NCBI GenBank assembly: GCA_040285825.1
Contig: JAUPSS010000009.1
Location: 682,001 to 746,000, forward strand
Source of the DNA: Eukaryota sp. TZLM1-RC
Lineage: Eukaryota > Metamonada: BaSk clade
DNA: 64,000 nt
Direction of reading: 5' to 3'
A program made the translations under genes and the position numbers. The notes beneath the pieces were generated by a model, which saw only the letters and a program-made list of their open reading frames with translations, was not told where the DNA came from and searched no databases. Of this stretch, positions 60,000 through 64,000 are shown piece after piece (the first letter of the stretch is position 1; every line of letters starts with the position of its first letter).

Positions 60000-60265
60000 A
60001 TGGCTGATTTTGCTGGTCAACGAACAGCTTCTACTTTCATGTTTGCCTTTATGGCCATGTTTACTTTAACAGCATGCTTCACTGGATATATAACACAATC
60101 TCTTCGTGTTTCTGTCTATGCTCTTCTTGGAGGTCTCGCAGTTACTCTTCTTGTACGTTACATCAGATCAACCACTCATCAAAGGCTGTTGTACCTAATT
60201 GGCCCATGTATAACCGCAAGCCCATTAAATTTCTCTCCAAAAAAGATAAATCAAAGCAAAGATAA
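60000..60265 (+). CDS. SPCS1: Signal peptidase complex subunit 1 (SPC12), one 32-nt intron
   Basis: A non-catalytic ER-membrane subunit of the signal peptidase. Exon 1 is 60000-60152, the intron is 60153-60184 (gtacgt...ctcatcaaag) and exon 2 is 60185-60265. The 77-aa product begins MADFAGQRTASTFMFAFMAM (the family's FxGQ motif). It has two membrane helices (about 12-32 and 36-55) and after the splice reads AVVPNWPMYNRKPIKFL, which matches the family's PxWPxYxxxPLxWL. Without splicing the frame runs on with unrelated residues. It overlaps nothing but lies only 17 bp from the DPH1 stop codon (tail-to-tail). The catalytic subunit SEC11 is at 2.7 kb. Confidence 0.92.
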
Positions 60266-60282
60266 AAGACTAGTTTATTTGC

Positions 60283-61350
60283 TCAAAATAAGTTTGCCCA
60301 AGGTCCACAACCTACTGAAAAGTTGTCCATTGGTATATATTCTTTTTCACTGTTATTCCCGGATAATAAACTATATGCTTCGTGTGTAGTTAACATTAAC
60401 AGATCAAACTCAGTACCCCAGTCTAATGGTAGACGAGGACATCCAATTATAACAAGGGCATCCACATGAGGAGTGACTGAATCCACAAAACTGGAGGAGA
60501 TGTCACGTACAGAGAACTCGATCACTTCTACATGGGATTGTCTCTTTGCCAGTTGAGAGAGACGTCTACAAACTCCATCAGATCCTTGACGACCAAGGGT
60601 AGAGACAACAAGGCCAAGATTCAATGTTTCCTTTAATATAATTTTGTTAATCGCTTCTTTTCGTTGTGCTTTTAGGGATGCTACGTCAAGTTGTTGCAGA
60701 CTCAAATGATGGGTAAATGGGTCATAACGTAAAATGCTTATATCAGGATTATGCATTGCTAGTGCCTCTAAATGAAACCTTCCATCTCCGATGTATATAA
60801 TGAGAGCATTATCATTTGGTATACGGGGTACAGTACATCCTAGGCATTCTCCATAACTAAGATTTGGAGAAGCTTGCGGGATTGAAACATTGTACCCTTT
60901 TTGTGTTAATACATCACCTACCATTGATGTGAGTGTGGTAAACTGTGTGGTACAAGTAAGAACCACCAATGTCTGATCTGATGGTGACAATGGGTGGTTC
61001 AAAATACTGTCCATAATACGTTCTGGTAAATGACTATCTGTATCTACTTGTACTACAGCTTTGACGTACAAAGCTGGGACACATAATGCATGGGATTGGA
61101 ATAGTTGTGAATGGCCAAAGTGGATAATACCACCAAGTGACATAGATTCAACCAATCGATCATCTATACAACAAGCTCCATAGCAATCATCACCTAAAAT
61201 GCAACAAGTAACATTAAAACTGTCTTCTATGGTCGTAGAAAGATTAAACGCATATACAAGTAATCCTTCAGGAAATTGTAGCCCTACATTGGAAATGTTG
61301 TGTTTTTGGAGAAAGTCACCAATTAGAGGAAGTTGGAAGTCATATCGCAT
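60283..61350 (-). CDS. DPH1: Diphthamide biosynthesis enzyme DPH1
   Basis: A radical-SAM-type iron-sulfur enzyme for the first step of diphthamide formation on elongation factor 2. 355 aa, one exon. Landmarks: VGLQFPEGLLVYA, GDDCYGACCIDD (first cluster Cys), IHFGHSQL, LSYGECLGCTVPRI (second), YIGDGRFHLEALAMHNPD, LRYDPFTH, LVVSTLGRQGSDGVC and VIIGCPRLPLDWGTEFDLL (third), ending in GCGPWANLF. GDGRFHLE and RYDP identify DPH1 and not DPH2. The N-terminus is shorter than in animals and yeast. No intron. Confidence 0.94.
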   Translation of the reverse strand: MRYDFQLPLIGDFLQKHNISNVGLQFPEGLLVYAFNLSTTIEDSFNVTCCILGDDCYGACCIDDRLVESMSLGGIIHFGHSQLFQSHALCVPALYVKAVVQVDTDSHLPERIMDSILNHPLSPSDQTLVVLTCTTQFTTLTSMVGDVLTQKGYNVSIPQASPNLSYGECLGCTVPRIPNDNALIIYIGDGRFHLEALAMHNPDISILRYDPFTHHLSLQQLDVASLKAQRKEAINKIILKETLNLGLVVSTLGRQGSDGVCRRLSQLAKRQSHVEVIEFSVRDISSSFVDSVTPHVDALVIIGCPRLPLDWGTEFDLLMLTTHEAYSLLSGNNSEKEYIPMDNFSVGCGPWANLF

Positions 61351-61489
61351 CGGTCAACAACAGAAAATGCAAGCCAGTTGAATGAATCTCATGAGTCCAA
61401 CTCAATTCCATTTTTAAATTTAATCTTAGACTTGCTCATTTAGAATTATTTTTCAGAAATACTTAGAACTCAACAATTACTAATTTTTT

Positions 61490-61575
61490 AAATTGATCAC
61501 TTTGTAAACAATTTAAAACTATGTGACGAAATTAATAACCAAGATTCTCTATACAAAACCCTGATCGGCTCATTT
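61490..61575 (-). mobile_element. LINE family D tail scrap
   Basis: On the minus strand this short piece keeps the CCTGATC... / AACCAAGATTCTCTATACAA pattern of the family D 3' end. It sits directly next to the following LINE's poly-A end. Confidence 0.5.
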
Positions 61576-62390
61576 TTTTGAGACGACTTTTTATTTATTT
61601 AAACAAAAACAAAAATGTTAAAAACTAAAAATCTATTTCCTCAAACTCCACATCTACCATTGAAAATTTACCTTCAACCTTTTCTTCATAATATCTTCCT
61701 AGTGATAACAACGAGCTAGAAACAAGGCTATGCATTCCCTTAAAAATGGAAAATACAATTCTATTTTGCCAAAAGGTTCGGTCTAATATTCTCCCAGTTC
61801 TATTTTTGAAAATAGTAGAAAAATCATCTAGAAATGATAAAGCGGTTTTACACAAGGTTCCAAATAAAGAAAAAGCAAAAGGACAAAGAAGGTATTGAGT
61901 ATGTGAGTTGGAATTCAGATTATCGATTTTTTCTGTGTACTTGATAATTTTCGCTTCTTCAGCTCTACGTAAAGGTGAATTATAAGATCGTGTCAGTTTT
62001 TCATTTGAGCTGTTTGATACCTCAGTAGATCTGACATCAATAATAATCATTGATCCAACAAGTCCGGGAACTAGCACATCACCATTGCTGTCACCAAAAG
62101 AATTTTTGTCAGATTCATCAACCAGATTTGCAAGCAAAGGTTCTAAAAAAGATTCAATCTGGTAGGACTTAAACATACAATAGAGCTGATCACAAACTGC
62201 TTCATGCACTCTTGATCTAAAAGTAATAAATCGATAACAATTAAATAAATGGGTTGGAGTGACAGACTTTCCACATTTACAAATTAAACCATGTTTTTGT
62301 TTTTGGAAAGAAGTTTCATTTCGGTGAAATTTGCGTTGAAAACACTCCAACGACAAGTTTTGGAGAAATTGAAAGTCAAGATTTTATTGT
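61576..62390 (-). mobile_element. LINE (A-like) 3' part
   Basis: Minus-strand frame open for 243 codons: the knuckle ICKCGKSVTPTHLFNCYRF, then SFGDSNGDVLVPGLVGSMII (endonuclease-like), PFAFSLFGTL, FWQNRIVFSIFKGM and a VDVEFEEIDF end. It is 5'-truncated, with a poly-A-like end near 61576. The unusually good frame suggests moderate age. Confidence 0.85.
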
Positions 62391-63130
62391 TCGACTCAGC
62401 ACGGGTAAACAAGAAAATACTGCTTTTGCCAATTTTTTGATTGGCAGTTTTGCTGAATCAATTCCCCAAATTTATGGCTTATTTTGAAATGACGACCAAT
62501 GGGACAACTGCAAGGAGAATGTGTTGTTATTGTTGGCCTTGTAATTCGTCCAATGATCTGTTTTGTAAATGTGGAGCTAGTTTGACATTATCACATTTAT
62601 TTAATTGCAACAGATTTATTTTTGATCGTTCTACTTTGCATAATGCAGTCACAGATCAAATCCAAGCAATCTGTAATTCCTATCATATTGAATCAATTGC
62701 AGAACAATTGTTATGGTCTCTGAGTATAAATGAAAGCCTAAGAGATTCAGAATATGGAAGACAAAGTGCTGATGTAGTTGTGCCCTCATTTGATGATGTT
62801 TCGAATGTTTTTGATGTCGTAACAGTGGATGCTTGCAAGAGAGATGCCTTGAGAAATGCAAAATTGATGATTCAGAATTGTACGAAAGGAAAAACTATGC
62901 AAATCCTTTAACAGAAGAATGGATGAGCGTTCTGATCATCGTTTGTGGTGAAATCGTATTGTTTTTTTCTATTTTCAAATCAATTCCTAAAATGATTTGG
63001 AAAGCTTTGGTGTCTGTCAGTGCACACTACGAAAACATTGAAAATGTACAATTTGATGGTGTGGAAGCTTGTTTTAAAGATATTGATTTCGAGTTTGCTG
63101 ATTTCAAAAAGGAAATGGATATCTGCTAAT
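62391..63130 (+). mobile_element. LINE (B-like) 3' part, decayed
   Basis: Plus-strand scraps: TAFANFLIGSFAESIPQIYG, the knuckle FCKCGASLTLSHLFNCNRF, SADVVVPSFDDVSNVFDVVT and IVLFFSIFKSIPKMIWKAL, ending VEACFKDIDFEFADF. It lies head-to-head with the previous LINE. There are several frame breaks. It ends about 50 bp before the START gene. Confidence 0.8.
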
Positions 63131-63179
63131 CTTGATTCTTTTGTTACTTTTCGACCTCAGTGATACACACTGAAGTTCT

Positions 63180-63815
63180 ATGGATATCGATCTCTCAGAA
63201 TTCTGTAACAACAAAGGTAATGAATTAGTAACTCTCTACTCTCGTCCTGACTTCGTCAAGATCAAGGAGAAGCACGGTTCTATTATTTGGTCAAGAGGCA
63301 GCGCAAGCAGTACCATTAAGCAGGTTAAGACCCAAACAATAGTGAACAGATCCGCCGATGCTGTCTTTGAATTCATGAAGGATAGAAAAAACCAAAAACT
63401 GATCGAGAGAAGTGTTACTGAACTGGAAACCCTACGAGAGGAAGAAGTTCCAGCTCACGACAAGGTCAGGGTTGTCAGGACTGTCTATCAATTAAAGTTT
63501 CCATTAAGTGACCGCGAATCTGTTGTTTGTCTCTTTGATGGAAAGGACAAAGTAGAGGGGAAGGATTGTCGGTATTTGGCTGCGGCTTCAGTACCTATCA
63601 AGACTGTTCTTGATCCAAAACATGTTCTTGCAGAGGTTATTGTTTCAGGACATGTGATAGTGCCCATCAATGACAAGATGTGTAAAATCAGTACGATAGC
63701 ACATGTCAACCCTCATGGGAGGATCCCAAAGTTCTTAGTTAATTGGGCAGCTGAGCATAGATTATCTTCTATTACACATCTAAAACAGCTTCTAGAGTCT
63801 AAAATTCCTGAATAG
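63180..63815 (+). CDS. START-domain lipid-binding protein
   Basis: 211 aa made up almost entirely of one START domain (StAR-related lipid transfer). Typical features: the SADAVFEFMKDRKNQKL helix, RVVRTVYQLKFPLSDRESV strands (the DRESV/DRDFV motif), the PIKTVLDPKHVLAEVIVSGH strands and the C-terminal lid helix with AHVNPHGRIPKFLVNWAAEH. No membrane anchor or extra domain, so it is a soluble carrier, as in small START proteins. The ligand (phospholipid, sterol or ceramide) cannot be told. LINE DNA ends about 50 bp upstream. Confidence 0.9.
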   Translation: MDIDLSEFCNNKGNELVTLYSRPDFVKIKEKHGSIIWSRGSASSTIKQVKTQTIVNRSADAVFEFMKDRKNQKLIERSVTELETLREEEVPAHDKVRVVRTVYQLKFPLSDRESVVCLFDGKDKVEGKDCRYLAAASVPIKTVLDPKHVLAEVIVSGHVIVPINDKMCKISTIAHVNPHGRIPKFLVNWAAEHRLSSITHLKQLLESKIPE

Positions 63816-64000
63816 TTTTTGTATCTGTATAGTTTTTGGTTGTTTGTAAATAATACGATACCATCAGTTTTTTTGTAGGTTTCAGTAAGAAAATCAACAA
63901 CCAACTTAAATTGTCAATCATCCAAACTCAGCCAAAAAGAATTGACTCGAATTTTTTCCTTCATAAAAGCAACCTAGAGATTATAAAGCAGAAGATGATA

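Noticed and set aside
1-64000. CRISPR arrays, operons and bacterial promoters
   Set aside because: The window is eukaryotic. No regularly spaced short repeats with unique spacers were seen; the only tandem arrays are the 392-bp, 36-bp and 19-bp repeats.

Overview
This window is nuclear DNA from an AT-rich, gene-dense eukaryotic microbe. The evidence is spliceosomal introns, importin alpha, NTF2, Arp2/3 and CAP, an exocyst-like subunit, AMPK alpha, a SET methyltransferase, eukaryotic primase, farnesyltransferase and signal peptidase subunits, and non-LTR retrotransposons. The standard code is used; TAA, TAG and TGA all end clear genes. A pyruvate formate-lyase activating enzyme next to a flavodoxin suggests anaerobic or microaerophilic metabolism. 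The lineage cannot be fixed from sequence alone. The fused branch-point/acceptor signal recalls metamonads such as Trichomonas and Giardia, but the motif itself differs.

Layout. 0-2.7 kb: a small unknown gene, a decayed Fanzor-type RNA-guided nuclease and a LINE scrap. 2.7-13.4 kb: SEC11, a coiled-coil gene driven by a copy of the ARPC3/CAP promoter, a second coiled-coil gene, ARPC3 and CAP divergently paired, RNase H, a Sec3-like tether and NAD kinase. 13.5-17.3 kb: NTF2 and LINE relics. 17.4-23.6 kb: importin alpha, adenosine kinase, flavodoxin, PFL activase and triosephosphate isomerase. 23.6-30.5 kb: a LINE, a TPRG1-like gene, a MITE, farnesyltransferase beta, a second NTF2 and a membrane protein. 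31-38.4 kb: a 392-bp tandem repeat feeding into a disordered-protein gene, PI31 and a BTB protein. 38.8-51.1 kb: a LINE with a long open frame, a second MITE, primase large subunit, tRNA-Gly and many LINE relics. 51.7-64 kb: a SET8-like enzyme, an HD hydrolase, a three-level nested LINE/LINE/SINE insertion, AMPK alpha, an amino-acid transporter, SPC12, DPH1, two more LINE relics and a START protein.

The strongest general result is the intron class. Eleven introns, read from protein continuity in eight genes, are only 26-34 nt long (six are exactly 30). All carry a T-N-A-Y branch-like motif whose A lies exactly seven bases from the intron end. One gene contains a 5-nt exon, and one intron appears to end in AT instead of AG.

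The mobile DNA is mostly 5'-truncated LINEs with a reverse transcriptase, a C-x-C-H-C knuckle and a restriction-like endonuclease region. I call the families A, B, C and D for convenience. Family B has a long open copy with target-site duplications. The 3' end of family D is also the tail of a tRNA-Lys-derived SINE, so the SINE probably uses the family D machinery.
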